Shown here piece by piece: positions 16,344 to 25,083 of a stretch of DNA of 64,000 nucleotides; positions within the stretch are counted from its first letter, which is position 1; each line of letters starts with the position of its first letter. The stretch covers positions 1 to 64,000 of the forward strand of contig NZ_JACJHR010000038.1 of NCBI RefSeq assembly GCF_014174495.1. Reading direction: 5' to 3'. The stretch comes from Amycolatopsis echigonensis (lineage in GTDB: Bacteria > Actinomycetota > Actinomycetes > Mycobacteriales > Pseudonocardiaceae). A program made the translations under genes and the position numbers. Under the pieces are notes generated by a model. It was not told the DNA's origin. It saw only the letters and a list, made by a program, of their open reading frames with translations, and did no database searches.

Positions 16344-17129
16344 GTGGACGGCAAGCAGATCTTCGACAACTTCCGCGGCGGCGACACGTCCGGGTTGCGT
16401 GCTGCCGCGGCGAAGGTCCAGGAGCTTTCCGCGGCGTACCTGGAGCGCGCACAGAGCGTGAAAGAGCTGCAGGAGCGGATGGTGCGGTCGTGGACCGGCG
16501 ACTCCGCGGACGCGGCGAAGGCGGGCGCGGGACCGGTCGAGGCCGGGTTCCGGGAGTCCGCCGATCCGCTCGACCTCACCAGCGCGTCGATGGACACCCA
16601 GGCCAGCAGCTTCGAAAGCTCGCGGCACGCGGTCGTCGAGGTGCCGCCGCGGCCGGAGCGGCCGCAGCCGTGGGCCGGGCCGCTGCAGGCGGTGCTGCCC
16701 GCGTCGGCCGCGCCAGCGTCCTTTCAGGACGGAATCGACCGGTTCCACGCCGCGAACGAGAACAACGTCCGGGTGATGGAGCAGTACCACGGCGTCACGG
16801 TGAACACGAAACGCGTGCTGCCGAAGCAATACGGCCCGATCGTGCCCGATGCCGCCGCGATCCGCCGGACCTCTCCGGACAGCACGACCACGCAGGCCGC
16901 GGCGAGCCACGACCGGAACGGCCCCGGCGCCGCGGTGCTCCCCGCTCCGGTGAGCGAACCGTCCCAGCGCGGCTCGGGACCGGCCGTCGGCGGCGCTCCG
17001 GCCGCACCGGGTAGTCCCGGCGACGGCCTGCACTGGCGGCCGGACTATCTCCTCGAGCCCGATCCGGAGGGCGTTTTCGGCCTCGACGGTTCGGCGACCC
17101 TGCCGGTTCTCGGCGACGAGGAGGAGTAG
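16344..17129 (+). CDS. PPE-like type VII secretion substrate
   Basis: 261-aa protein. Residues ~1-150 form a helical WXG100/PPE-type domain, with the helix-turn motif MVRSWTGDSADAAKAGAG carrying W-x-G and a second helix (FQDGIDRFHAANENNVRVME). The remainder is a Pro/Ala/Gly-rich, probably disordered tail. GTG start. Homologues in Amycolatopsis are labelled PPE-domain proteins. It lies between a PE-like gene and an EspG-like chaperone gene. Confidence 0.75.
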   Translation: MDGKQIFDNFRGGDTSGLRAAAAKVQELSAAYLERAQSVKELQERMVRSWTGDSADAAKAGAGPVEAGFRESADPLDLTSASMDTQASSFESSRHAVVEVPPRPERPQPWAGPLQAVLPASAAPASFQDGIDRFHAANENNVRVMEQYHGVTVNTKRVLPKQYGPIVPDAAAIRRTSPDSTTTQAAASHDRNGPGAAVLPAPVSEPSQRGSGPAVGGAPAAPGSPGDGLHWRPDYLLEPDPEGVFGLDGSATLPVLGDEEE

Positions 17130-17132
17130 CCG

Positions 17133-17882
17133 GTGGCCGATCCGGCGGGACGAGTGGACGTCCCGGTCGAAGCGCTCGCGGCGCTGGCCGAACGCGAGCA
17201 GGTGGGGCGCTTGCACGTGACGCTGCGGCCGGATCCGGCGTGGCTGTCGGAAACCGAGCGCGACGAAGCGGCCAAACGGGTGGACGACGCGCTGGCGGTG
17301 GCCGGACTGGTCGACTCGCGCGGCCGGGCCACGATGGACTTCCTCGACTGGCTGCCGCTGCTCGTGCGCCCGGTCGTCGAGTACTACGGCTGGGTCGCGA
17401 CCGGCGACCGCACATACGGCGTGCTCGCCGCGGCGAGCGGATTGCAGGCGGTGCTCGCGGTGTCGGACGGCGAACACGTCGGAGTGCAGGAGATCGACCG
17501 CGAGCGCGTGCTGGAAACGCTCGTCGAACAGTTGCCGGCGGTCGGCCCGGGCGGCGGGCAGGTGCGCAGCGTGCGCGTCGCGGACCTGACCGAAGCCGCC
17601 CGGCGCGGCGAGGACGCTTTTCCGTTGGACCCGGTGCTGTCGGACGTGCTAACTCTGGTGCAGCGTCCGGTGCACGGCAGCGGAGAACTGTATGCGGGAC
17701 GGCGCGACGACGTCGGCCGGTACGTCCGGCTGGAAGAACCATTGCACTACGCGGACACGGACTGGGGCCGGTACCTGAGCTACACCGTCGGGGCCGGGCC
17801 GGACGCGGAAATCCGGATCGGGCCGGCCGGCCCGGCTGAACTCTGCGGTGCGCTGCGGGCTCTGGAGCGCACCCTGAACTGA
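17133..17882 (+). CDS. EspG-family ESX secretion chaperone
   Basis: 249-aa cytoplasmic protein resembling EspG, which binds PE-PPE dimers and keeps them soluble before export by ESX (type VII) machines. Supporting features are the length, the central beta-rich region (EYYGWVATGDRTYGVLAAAS) and the conserved C-terminal tract (GRYLSYTVGAGPDAEIRIGP). The GTG start is 3 nt after the PPE-like stop, with GAGGAG overlapping that gene's end. No EccB, EccC, EccD or MycP gene is in the window, so the trio is an orphan substrate/chaperone set. Confidence 0.8.
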   Translation: MADPAGRVDVPVEALAALAEREQVGRLHVTLRPDPAWLSETERDEAAKRVDDALAVAGLVDSRGRATMDFLDWLPLLVRPVVEYYGWVATGDRTYGVLAAASGLQAVLAVSDGEHVGVQEIDRERVLETLVEQLPAVGPGGGQVRSVRVADLTEAARRGEDAFPLDPVLSDVLTLVQRPVHGSGELYAGRRDDVGRYVRLEEPLHYADTDWGRYLSYTVGAGPDAEIRIGPAGPAELCGALRALERTLN

Positions 17883-17892
17883 GGGGAACGCG

Positions 17893-18840
17893 GTGCGCTA
17901 TCCGGAAATCGAGCCGTACGACAGCGGGATGCTCGACGTCGGCGACGGGCACCAGGTGTACTGGGAAACCTGCGGCGACCCCGACGGCAAACCCGTAGCG
18001 GTCCTGCACGGCGGCCCGGGAACCGGCTGCAGCGAAGGAATGCGCCGGTTCTTCGATCCGGAGCGCTACCGGATTGTCCTGCTGGACCAGCGCGGCAGCG
18101 GCCGCAGCACCCCGCACGCGGGCGACAGTGTCGAGGCGCTGAAGGCGAACACCGCCAGCCACCTGATCAGCGATTTCGAATTGCTGCGGGAAAAACTGGG
18201 AATCGAACGCTGGCAGCTTTTCGGCGGTTCCTGGGGCTGCGTGCTAGGCCTGACTTACGCGGTGCGGCATCCGGAGCGGGTGACCGAAATCGTCATGATG
18301 GGCCTGGCCACCGACCGCCAGATCGAAATCGACCACCTGACCGGCGGCCTGGGCGAAATGTTCCCGGAGGCCTTCGCCCGATTCCGCGAAGGCGTACCGG
18401 AAAACGACCGAGACGGCGACCTGGCCGCGGCCTACTGCCGCCTGCTGACGGACCCGGACCCGGCAGTCCACGAGGCCGCCGCGCAAGCTTGGTGCGCTTG
18501 GGAAACCGCCATGCTGCCCGGCGTCCCGCCCTCCCCGAAATTCGACGACCCGAGGTTCCGCCTGGGCTTCGCCCGCCTGGTCACCCACTACTTTTCGCAA
18601 GGCTGCTTTCTGGAAGACGGCGCCATCCTTCGCGACGCACATCGGCTGGCCGGAATCCCCGTCGTCCTGGTGCAAGGCGTCCTGGATCTGAGCAGCCTGG
18701 TCGGCACCCCCTGGCTCCTGGAACGCGCGATTCCCGACGCAGAACTGATCCTCGTCAGCGGCGCGGGCCACACCACCGCCGTCCCCTCGATGGAAGAAGC
18801 CCTGATCGGCGCGACGGACAAATTCGCCACCCGTCCGTGA
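17893..18840 (+). CDS. pip: prolyl aminopeptidase (proline iminopeptidase)
   Basis: 315-aa alpha/beta hydrolase of peptidase family S33 that releases N-terminal proline from peptides. The oxyanion region HGGPGTGCSEGM, the nucleophile elbow GGSWGCVLGL (Ser), the motif LLDQRGSGRSTP and the C-terminal His in SGAGHTTAVP are all visible. GTG start 10 nt after the EspG-like gene, so probably co-transcribed. The TGA stop lies within a palindromic repeat (18833-18885). Confidence 0.92.
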   Translation: MRYPEIEPYDSGMLDVGDGHQVYWETCGDPDGKPVAVLHGGPGTGCSEGMRRFFDPERYRIVLLDQRGSGRSTPHAGDSVEALKANTASHLISDFELLREKLGIERWQLFGGSWGCVLGLTYAVRHPERVTEIVMMGLATDRQIEIDHLTGGLGEMFPEAFARFREGVPENDRDGDLAAAYCRLLTDPDPAVHEAAAQAWCAWETAMLPGVPPSPKFDDPRFRLGFARLVTHYFSQGCFLEDGAILRDAHRLAGIPVVLVQGVLDLSSLVGTPWLLERAIPDAELILVSGAGHTTAVPSMEEALIGATDKFATRP

Positions 18841-18885
18841 AGGGGCCCTTCACGGACGTGGATTCCCTGAAGGAGCCCTTCACGA
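18833..18885. repeat. GTGAAGG palindromic repeat, copy B
   Basis: GTCCGTGAAGGG (18833-18844) and CCCTTCACGGAC (18846-18857) are perfect 12-nt inverted arms, followed by a related half-element, GATTCCCTGAAGGAGCCCTTCACG (positions 18861-18884). The TGA at 18838-18840 is the stop codon of the prolyl aminopeptidase gene. Together with the 106-nt element at 19034 it fills most of the 354-bp gap 18841-19194. Confidence 0.85.
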
Positions 18886-19033
18886 CCCGCAAGCGTTTCG
18901 GCGACACACCGAACGCGGCATCGGGGCGCCAGCCCCGGCCGCGAACCGCAGCCGACCTTCCCCAGCCCGCGCCGACTCACCGCCAAAACCGCAGCCAACC
19001 CACTCAACAGATCCAGGCACCCACACCACCCCC

Positions 19034-19139
19034 GCACCCCGATACGAAGCCTCCCTGCGGTCTGGGGGTGCTTGTCAAGGCATCTTTCCCGCCTTGACAA
19101 GCACCCCCAGACCGTCAGCACACTCAGGCTTCGGGGTGC
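19034..19139 (+). repeat. 106-nt structured element, copy 1
   Basis: A perfect 24-bp stem (19058-19081 with 19091-19114) encloses the loop ATCTTTCCC. An outer helix pairs GCACCC with GGGTGC and CGAAGCCT with AGGCTTCG, leaving the bulge CGATA on the 5' side. Copies of exactly the same length lie at 60172-60277 (opposite orientation) and 62269-62374. It sits between the convergent ends of the aminopeptidase and dehydrogenase genes. Conserved sequence continues on both sides of the core. Confidence 0.9.
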
Positions 19140-19194
19140 CCCACGCACACACCCACCTGCGATGTCGCCGACAGGCGACGAGCCACCCCACCGC

Positions 19195-20394
19195 TCACGG
19201 AATCATCAGCACAGGAGCCCCCTGCGGACTGAGCGCCTCCGCGGTCCGCGCCTCCCGCACCGCCTCAGCCTGCTGCAACGCCGTGACCCGCGGCGGAACC
19301 CGGTCCAAATGCCACTCCGCCAACACCAGCGCCACCTTGGCCTGCATCTCCGTCCGGAGCCGCAAGAAGGAATCGGCCGGATCCGCCCCGACCTCCCCGA
19401 GGAGCAGCCACCAAGCCCAAGCCGCAGCCCCGGCGTTGGCGATGAAGTCCGGGATCACCGCGACCCCACGCGCCGACAGCGCCGCCTCGGCCTCCGGAGT
19501 CGTAGCCGCGTTGGCCGCCTCCACGACCACCTTGGCCTTGACCAGATTCTCGTTGTCCACCCGCAACGCGTACGAAATCGCCGCCGGCACGAAGATGTCC
19601 GCGTCAGCCGCCACCACCGCCTCGCGCGGCAGCGACTGGACCCCCTCCGGCAACCGCGCGCGATCGACCTCCCCGAACCGGTCGCGCAGCTCGAGCAGTG
19701 CGGGCACATCCAGGCCCTCGGGGTCGTACAACGTCCCCGCGGCGTCCGCGACCGCGACGACCTTCATCCCCGCCTCGTGCAGGTACCAGGCCGCGCCGCC
19801 GCCCATCGTGCCGATGCCCTGGATCGCGACAGTCGTCTCCTCAATGCCCCAGCCCCAGGTGTTCGCCGCGCCGAGGCAAGCCTGCGCCACGCCGTAGCCG
19901 CCGATCACGTCGCCGAGCAGCTGCCCGCCCGGGACCGGCGCGTTGAGCCCGGCCTGCACCCGGCGGAGCGTGCGTTCGGGATCGGCCGAGCGGCGGATCG
20001 CGGCGTGGTACGACTGCTCCAGCCCCAGCGTCGCGAAAACCTCGTCGATGAGGTGCTGCGGCACGCCGAGGTCCTCGGCGGTCACCCAGCTGGCGTCCAG
20101 CCACGGGCGCAGAAACTCGCAGAAGCGGGTGAGCACGCCGGTCGCGCGCGGGTCCTTGGGGTCGAAGTCGATGCCGCCCTTCGCGCCGCCGACCGGGAGG
20201 TTGAAAGCGGCTGTCTTGTTGGCCATGCCGCGCGCGAGGTCCGCCACCTCGTCGACGGTGCAGCCGGCGCGCATCCGCGTGCCGCCCGTGGCGACGCCGG
20301 AGACCAGGCTGTGCACGACCAGGTAGCCGTGCGCACCCGTGACGGGGTCGGTCCACGTGAGCTTCATCAGCGGTTCGGCGATCCGCGGGTCCAT
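19195..20394 (-). CDS. Glu/Leu/Phe/Val dehydrogenase family protein
   Basis: 399-aa NAD(P)-dependent amino-acid dehydrogenase. The dimerisation/substrate domain has the two conserved lysines in MANKTAAFNLPVGGAKGG (~58-75), and the Rossmann fold has IQGIGTMGGGAAWYL. The specificity-setting residues cannot be judged by eye, so glutamate, leucine or another substrate remains possible. The ATG at 20394 follows GAGGAGGT by about 10 nt; longer frames add a Pro/Gly-rich stretch with no family resemblance. It diverges from a LysR regulator that probably controls it. Confidence 0.85.
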   Translation of the reverse strand: MDPRIAEPLMKLTWTDPVTGAHGYLVVHSLVSGVATGGTRMRAGCTVDEVADLARGMANKTAAFNLPVGGAKGGIDFDPKDPRATGVLTRFCEFLRPWLDASWVTAEDLGVPQHLIDEVFATLGLEQSYHAAIRRSADPERTLRRVQAGLNAPVPGGQLLGDVIGGYGVAQACLGAANTWGWGIEETTVAIQGIGTMGGGAAWYLHEAGMKVVAVADAAGTLYDPEGLDVPALLELRDRFGEVDRARLPEGVQSLPREAVVAADADIFVPAAISYALRVDNENLVKAKVVVEAANAATTPEAEAALSARGVAVIPDFIANAGAAAWAWWLLLGEVGADPADSFLRLRTEMQAKVALVLAEWHLDRVPPRVTALQQAEAVREARTAEALSPQGAPVLMIP

Positions 20395-20514
20395 CGAGCC
20401 ACTCACCTCCTCGAGTCCTTGGCGGCGCTGTTCGCCGCCTGCTTTCGAGGGTGGGGCCGGAGCGGGGCCCGCGTCCATTTACCGAATGTGCACGAAGTTG
20501 TTTAGGGTTCGTAC
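20395..20514. promoter_or_regulatory. divergent dehydrogenase/LysR promoter
   Basis: The LysR ATG at 20515 follows TAGGGT (20503-20508) by six bases, the spacing expected for a leaderless actinobacterial transcript. The segment CCGAATGTGCACGAAG (20482-20497), centred on the palindrome GTGCAC, and the spaced pair CGAA...TTCG are candidate LysR binding elements. Confidence 0.45.
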
Positions 20515-21441
20515 ATGGAGCTTTCGCTGCATCGCTTGAGGATGCTCCGGGAACTGCACCGCAGGGGCACGGTCACCGCGGCCGCGGTGGCGTTGCATTA
20601 CACCGCTTCGGCGGTATCCCAGCAACTCGCGCAGCTCGAACGCGACGTCGGCGCGAAACTGTTCGAACGGCTCGGCCGCCGGGTGCAGCTGACCGAACTC
20701 GGCATGCTGCTCACCGAGCACGCAGAGGACATCCTGAGCTCGGTGGAGCGGGCGACGCTCGCGCTGGAGGAGGCGCAGGGCTCGGTGTCCGCCCGGCTGA
20801 CCGCGGGCGTCTGGGCGTCGGTCGCGTCCGGTCTGCTGCCGACCGCGCTCACCGCGCTTGCCGCCGACTACCCGGGAATCCAAGTGCGGACGAAGGAACT
20901 GGCCCCGGAGGCGACCGCGGAGGCGGTCCGGGACGGCACGCTGGACTTGTCGTTCGTCATCGACTACTCAGACGCCCCGATGGAGCTGAGCGACGGGCTG
21001 GAGCGCGCGGTCGTGGCGGTGGAGCGGCTGCACGCGGCGGTCCCGGCGGGCGCGCTGCCGTCCGCCACGGCGCCGCTCGACGCGCTGGCCGAGCACCCGT
21101 GGATCCTCGCGAGCCCGAAGTCCCATTTCGGCCGCGCGATCCGGATCGCCTGCCAGCGGCACGGTTTCCAGCCGAAGATCAACCACGAGGTCGAGGAGCA
21201 GTCGACCGCGATGGCGATGGTGGGCGCCGGGCTCGGCGTCACCCTGGTGTCGGACCTCGGCCTGCGGTTGCTGCGGCCGCCGGGGATCGACGTGGTCGCG
21301 CTCGCCCCGCCGCTGCTGCGGACGGTGTCGATCGCCTACCGGCGCACCGAGATCCGGCGCCCGGCGCTGCACCTGGTGATCGGCGCGGTGCAGGAGGCCG
21401 CGGCCGAGCTGGGGCTGGGCACCGAGCCCGCCTTGCCGTGA
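20515..21441 (+). CDS. LysR-family transcriptional regulator
   Basis: 308-aa regulator. The N-terminal winged helix (MELSLHRLRMLRELHRRGTV, then AVSQQLAQLE and GRRVQLTELG) is followed by a periplasmic-binding-protein-like effector domain (~90-300). It diverges from the amino-acid dehydrogenase gene 120 bp away, the usual position of a LysR regulator and its target. The effector is probably an amino acid or related metabolite (inference). Probably leaderless. Confidence 0.88.
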   Translation: MELSLHRLRMLRELHRRGTVTAAAVALHYTASAVSQQLAQLERDVGAKLFERLGRRVQLTELGMLLTEHAEDILSSVERATLALEEAQGSVSARLTAGVWASVASGLLPTALTALAADYPGIQVRTKELAPEATAEAVRDGTLDLSFVIDYSDAPMELSDGLERAVVAVERLHAAVPAGALPSATAPLDALAEHPWILASPKSHFGRAIRIACQRHGFQPKINHEVEEQSTAMAMVGAGLGVTLVSDLGLRLLRPPGIDVVALAPPLLRTVSIAYRRTEIRRPALHLVIGAVQEAAAELGLGTEPALP

Positions 21442-21585
21442 GCGGGGTGCCCCGGATGGAGCAGCGCCCGCTGTCCCCGCGAGGATGATCCGTTCGGTGA
21501 ACTCCCAGGTCAGCCTGGATTACGAGTTCCTTATCGGTCGTCGCCGGGGCTTCGCGGCCCTGTTTTTGTCGGACCCCGCGTGTAG

Positions 21586-21620
21586 CGTCGCGAAGCGACG
21601 AGGTCCGGCCCCGCGGACCT
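21586..21620 (+). promoter_or_regulatory. two tandem hairpins in the egtA leader
   Basis: CGTCGC-GAA-GCGACG (21586-21600) is immediately followed by AGGTCCG/CGGACCT (21601-21607 with 21614-21620), ending 19 nt before the egtA start. They could be a leader structure or a terminator for the upstream LysR gene. No T tract follows. Confidence 0.4.
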
Positions 21621-21639
21621 CCTGAACGGACGGCGACAG

Positions 21640-22902
21640 ATGACCGCAGTGCACGATTTTCCGGACAGATCCGGGAGTGCGGCGAACCTGACCGCGCGGG
21701 TGCTTGCCGACCGCGCGGAAGGGGAGCAGTACGTCGCGTCGGTGTGTTTCAAGCACGGCCCTCCGAGACTGCTCGGCGTGGAGCTGGAGTTCACCGTGCA
21801 CCATTCCGGCGACCCGGCCCGCCCCCTCGACCCCGACGTCCTCGCCACGGCGCTCGGTCCGCACACCCCGCGGACGCTGCGCCCCGACAGTCCCGCGGTC
21901 CCGCTCCCGGCCGGCGCGCCGGTGAGCCTGGAACCCGGGTGCCAGGTGGAGATCTCCGCTCCGCCGCAGGCCTCGCTGCGTGCGCTGCACGCGGCTGTGG
22001 AGGCCGATCTCGCTCATCTCACCGCTCTTCTCGCCCGCCACGGCCTCGAACTCGGGGCCGCGGGCATCGACGCGCACCGCCCTCCCCGGCGCGTTCTGCG
22101 CACCCCCCGCTACGCCGCCATGGAACGCCGGTTCGCCCCGATCGGGGCGGGCGGCATCACCATGATGTGCAGTACGGCGGGCCTGCAGATCTGCGTGGAC
22201 GCGGGCGAGGCTCACGAGGTCGCCGCGCGCTGGGCGGCCGCGCACGCGATGGGCCCGCCGCTGCTGGCGCTGTTCGCGAATTCCCGCGTGCACGCCGGAT
22301 CGGACACCGGATTCGCGTCGGCGCGCTGGCTCGCGGTGCGGGAAACCGAGCCGGTCCGCACGCAGTCGCCCGAGCCCGGCGCGGACCCGGCACGCGAATG
22401 GGCCCGCCGGATGATGGACACGCCGCTGATGGTGCTCCCGCGCGGAGAACGGCCGTGGGACGCGCCGGAGGGGCTGACCTTCGCCGAGTGGATCGGCGGC
22501 CGGGGCGCGGCCGCCGTGCTGCGCCGTCCGACGGTCGCCGACCTCGACTACCACCTCACCACGATGTTCACCCCGGTGCGGCCGCGGGGCTATCTCGAGC
22601 TGAGATACCTGGACGGGCAGCCGCCGGGGGAATGGCTGGCTCCGGTGGCGCTGGTCACCGCGCTGCTGGCGAATCAGTCCACTGTGGACAAAGTGCGCGA
22701 GGTGTGCGCGCCGGTGGCCGGCCGCTGGGACGACGCCGCCCGGCGCGGGATGGCCGACACGCAGCTGGCGGCGGTCGCCAGCGAACTGGTGGAGCTGGGC
22801 ATCGCCGAGCTCCCGGCCGCCGGGCTCCCCGGCGACACCGCGGCCCGGCTCGCCGCCGGGCTGCGCGCCCGGGCCGCCGGGGTGCCGCGCCAATCCCGAT
22901 GA
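21640..22902 (+). CDS. egtA: ergothioneine biosynthesis glutamate-cysteine ligase EgtA
   Basis: 420-aa member of the GCS2 glutamate-cysteine ligase family, making gamma-glutamylcysteine, the sulphur donor for EgtB. The metal/ATP motif LLGVELEFTVHH and GCQVEISAPP are visible, and MFTPVRPRGYLELRYLDGQP near the C terminus is typical of actinobacterial EgtA. It opens the egtABCD cluster. Its stop overlaps an ATG (ATGA at 22899) in frame with egtB. Confidence 0.92.
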   Translation: MTAVHDFPDRSGSAANLTARVLADRAEGEQYVASVCFKHGPPRLLGVELEFTVHHSGDPARPLDPDVLATALGPHTPRTLRPDSPAVPLPAGAPVSLEPGCQVEISAPPQASLRALHAAVEADLAHLTALLARHGLELGAAGIDAHRPPRRVLRTPRYAAMERRFAPIGAGGITMMCSTAGLQICVDAGEAHEVAARWAAAHAMGPPLLALFANSRVHAGSDTGFASARWLAVRETEPVRTQSPEPGADPAREWARRMMDTPLMVLPRGERPWDAPEGLTFAEWIGGRGAAAVLRRPTVADLDYHLTTMFTPVRPRGYLELRYLDGQPPGEWLAPVALVTALLANQSTVDKVREVCAPVAGRWDDAARRGMADTQLAAVASELVELGIAELPAAGLPGDTAARLAAGLRARAAGVPRQSR

Positions 22903-22964
22903 GCAGGACCGAGAACACCGCCGGGCCGGGTGCCCGGCGAACCGGACTCGAGGAGTCAGGAGCC

Positions 22965-24314
22965 ATGAGCACCATCCCCGAACAGAACCCGCTGCTGGAA
23001 CTGAGCCCGCAAGACCTGCGGGCGCACGCGGCCGCGGCCCTCACCCGGGCGCGCGAACGCAGCGTGGCCCTCACCGACGCGGTCGACGACGAAGACCTCG
23101 TGCGGCAGCATTCGAAACTGATGTCGCCGCTCGTGTGGGACCTCGCGCACATCGGCAGCCAGGAAGAACTGTGGCTGGTCCGCGACGTCGGCGGACGGGA
23201 GCCGCTGCGGCCGGACATCGACGACCTCTACGACGCCTTCCAGCACCCCCGCGCCGACCGTCCCGCGCTGCCGCTGCTCGGCCCGGCCGAGGCCCGGGCC
23301 TACGTGAAGGAAGTTCGCGAAAAGGCGTTCGACGTCTTGGAAACCGCGCCGCTGGAGGGCAGGCGGCTCACCGAGAGCGCGTTCGCGTTCGGCATGATCA
23401 CCCAGCACGAACAGCAGCACGACGAGACCATGCTGGCCACCCACCAGCTGCGCAAGGGGGAACCGGTGCTGCACGCCCCGGAGCCCCCGCGCGCGCCCGC
23501 CCGGAAGCTGCCCGCCGAGGTGCTCGTGCCCGGCGGCCGGTTCACCATGGGCACCACCGCCGAACCGTGGGCACTGGACAACGAACGCCCGGCGCACGAG
23601 GTCGACGTGCCCGCGTTCGTCCTCGACACCACGCCGGTCACCTGCGGGGCGTACGTCGAGTTCCTGGAGTCCGGCGGTTACCACGACCGGCGGTTCTGGA
23701 GCGAGCCCGGCTGGGCGTACCGGCAGGAGCACGACATCACCGCGCCCCGGTTTTGGCACCGCGAACCGGACGGCTGGTGGCGCACCCGCTTCGGCGTGCG
23801 CGAGCGCGTCCCGGAGAACGAGCCGGTCGTGCACGTCTCTTATTACGAGGCGGACGCGTACGCGCGCTGGGCGGGCAAGCGGCTGCCCACCGAGGCGGAG
23901 TGGGAGAAGGCCGCCCGGCACGACTCGGCGAGCGGGCGGTCGCGGCGATTCCCGTGGGGCGACGAGGAACCGACGGCCGAGCACGCCAACCTCGGGCAGC
24001 GCCACCTGCGCCCGGCCGAGGCGGGCGCGTATCCGGCCGGCGCGTCGCCGCTGGGCGTGCACCAGCTGATCGGCGACGTCTGGGAGTGGACGAGCACCGA
24101 TTTCCACGGCTACCCGGGCTTCGCGGCGTTCCCGTACCGGGAGTACTCGGAGGTGTTCTTCGGACCGGAGTACAAGGTCCTGCGCGGCGGGTCGTTCGGC
24201 ACCGACGCGGCGGCGATCCGGGGCACGTTCCGCAACTGGGACTACCCGATCCGGCGGCAGATCTTCTCCGGATTCCGGTGCGCGCGCGATCCGCGCCCGG
24301 GCGAGGCGGGATAG
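22965..24314 (+). CDS. egtB: hercynine oxygenase (sulfoxide synthase) EgtB
   Basis: 449-aa non-haem iron enzyme joining gamma-glutamylcysteine to hercynine as the sulfoxide. The N-terminal DinB-like domain carries the iron-binding motif QHEQQHDET, and the C-terminal FGE-sulfatase domain runs from VPGGRFTMGT to FSGFRCARDP. The ATG at 22965 is chosen because GAGGAG precedes it by about 10 nt. An in-frame ATG at 22899, overlapping the egtA stop, would add 22 residues and could be used by coupling. Confidence 0.93.
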   Translation: MSTIPEQNPLLELSPQDLRAHAAAALTRARERSVALTDAVDDEDLVRQHSKLMSPLVWDLAHIGSQEELWLVRDVGGREPLRPDIDDLYDAFQHPRADRPALPLLGPAEARAYVKEVREKAFDVLETAPLEGRRLTESAFAFGMITQHEQQHDETMLATHQLRKGEPVLHAPEPPRAPARKLPAEVLVPGGRFTMGTTAEPWALDNERPAHEVDVPAFVLDTTPVTCGAYVEFLESGGYHDRRFWSEPGWAYRQEHDITAPRFWHREPDGWWRTRFGVRERVPENEPVVHVSYYEADAYARWAGKRLPTEAEWEKAARHDSASGRSRRFPWGDEEPTAEHANLGQRHLRPAEAGAYPAGASPLGVHQLIGDVWEWTSTDFHGYPGFAAFPYREYSEVFFGPEYKVLRGGSFGTDAAAIRGTFRNWDYPIRRQIFSGFRCARDPRPGEAG

Positions 24315-24318
24315 CCGG

Positions 24319-25083
24319 ATGTGCCGTCATATTGCCTATCTCGGCGCCCCGGTGTCCCCGGCGGAGCTGATGTTCGCCGCGCCGCACGCGCTGCTCGTGC
24401 AGTCGTACGCGCCGCTCGACATGCGCGGCGGCGGTTCGGTGAACGCCGACGGCTTCGGCCTCGGCTGGTACCCGGAACCGGGTGCGCCGCCGCAGCGCTA
24501 CCGCCGCCGCGAGCCGTTGTGGACCGACCAGACTCTGCCCGCGCTGGCCGCTTCGGTGCGCACCACGGCGTTCGTCGCGGCGGTGCGCAACGGCACCACC
24601 GGCATGCCGGTCACCGAAGCGGCCGCCGCGCCGTTCACGGAGGGCCGGTGGCTGTTCAGCCACAACGGCGTGGTGCGCGGCTGGCCCGGTTCGATGCGCG
24701 GGCTGGCCGGACAGCTGGACGTCGCCGAGCTGTTCACGCTCGAAGCGCCGACGGATTCCGCGCTGCTGTGGGCGTTGCTGCGCGCCCGGCTGCGTGCGGG
24801 GGAGGAGCCGCTCGAAGCGGTGACCGGCCTCGTGCGCGACGTCGAGGCGGTCGCCCCTGGCTCGCGGCTGAACCTTCTCCTCACCGACGGCGAACTGCTC
24901 GTCGGCACCGCCTGGACGCACGCGTTGTCCGTGCGCCGCACCGAAACCGGCGTGGTGCTGGCGTCCGAGCCGTGCGATCCGGACCCGGCCTGGACCGCCG
25001 TGCCCGACCGCCACGCCGTGCGCGCCACCGCGGCCGGCGTCGACGTTCTTCCCCTGACCCTGGAACGGAGCACCGCCCGATGA
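24319..25083 (+). CDS. egtC: gamma-glutamyl-hercynylcysteine sulfoxide hydrolase EgtC
   Basis: 254-aa class II glutamine amidotransferase-like enzyme removing the gamma-glutamyl group from the EgtB product. Cys2 (MCRHIAYLG) is the N-terminal nucleophile after Met removal. Conserved glutaminase motifs are NADGFGLGWY and FSHNGVV. It begins 4 nt after egtB and ends in an ATGA overlap with egtD. Confidence 0.93.
   Translation: MCRHIAYLGAPVSPAELMFAAPHALLVQSYAPLDMRGGGSVNADGFGLGWYPEPGAPPQRYRRREPLWTDQTLPALAASVRTTAFVAAVRNGTTGMPVTEAAAAPFTEGRWLFSHNGVVRGWPGSMRGLAGQLDVAELFTLEAPTDSALLWALLRARLRAGEEPLEAVTGLVRDVEAVAPGSRLNLLLTDGELLVGTAWTHALSVRRTETGVVLASEPCDPDPAWTAVPDRHAVRATAAGVDVLPLTLERSTAR

Noticed and set aside
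18870..19090. Short frames across the 18.8-19.2 kb gap as small genes
   Set aside because: They coincide with the two repeat elements, and similar frames recur at the other copies only because the repeat sequence recurs.
19034..19139. The 106-nt element considered as a tRNA-like gene or CRISPR unit
   Set aside because: No cloverleaf, anticodon or T-loop is present, and copies are far apart without spacers.
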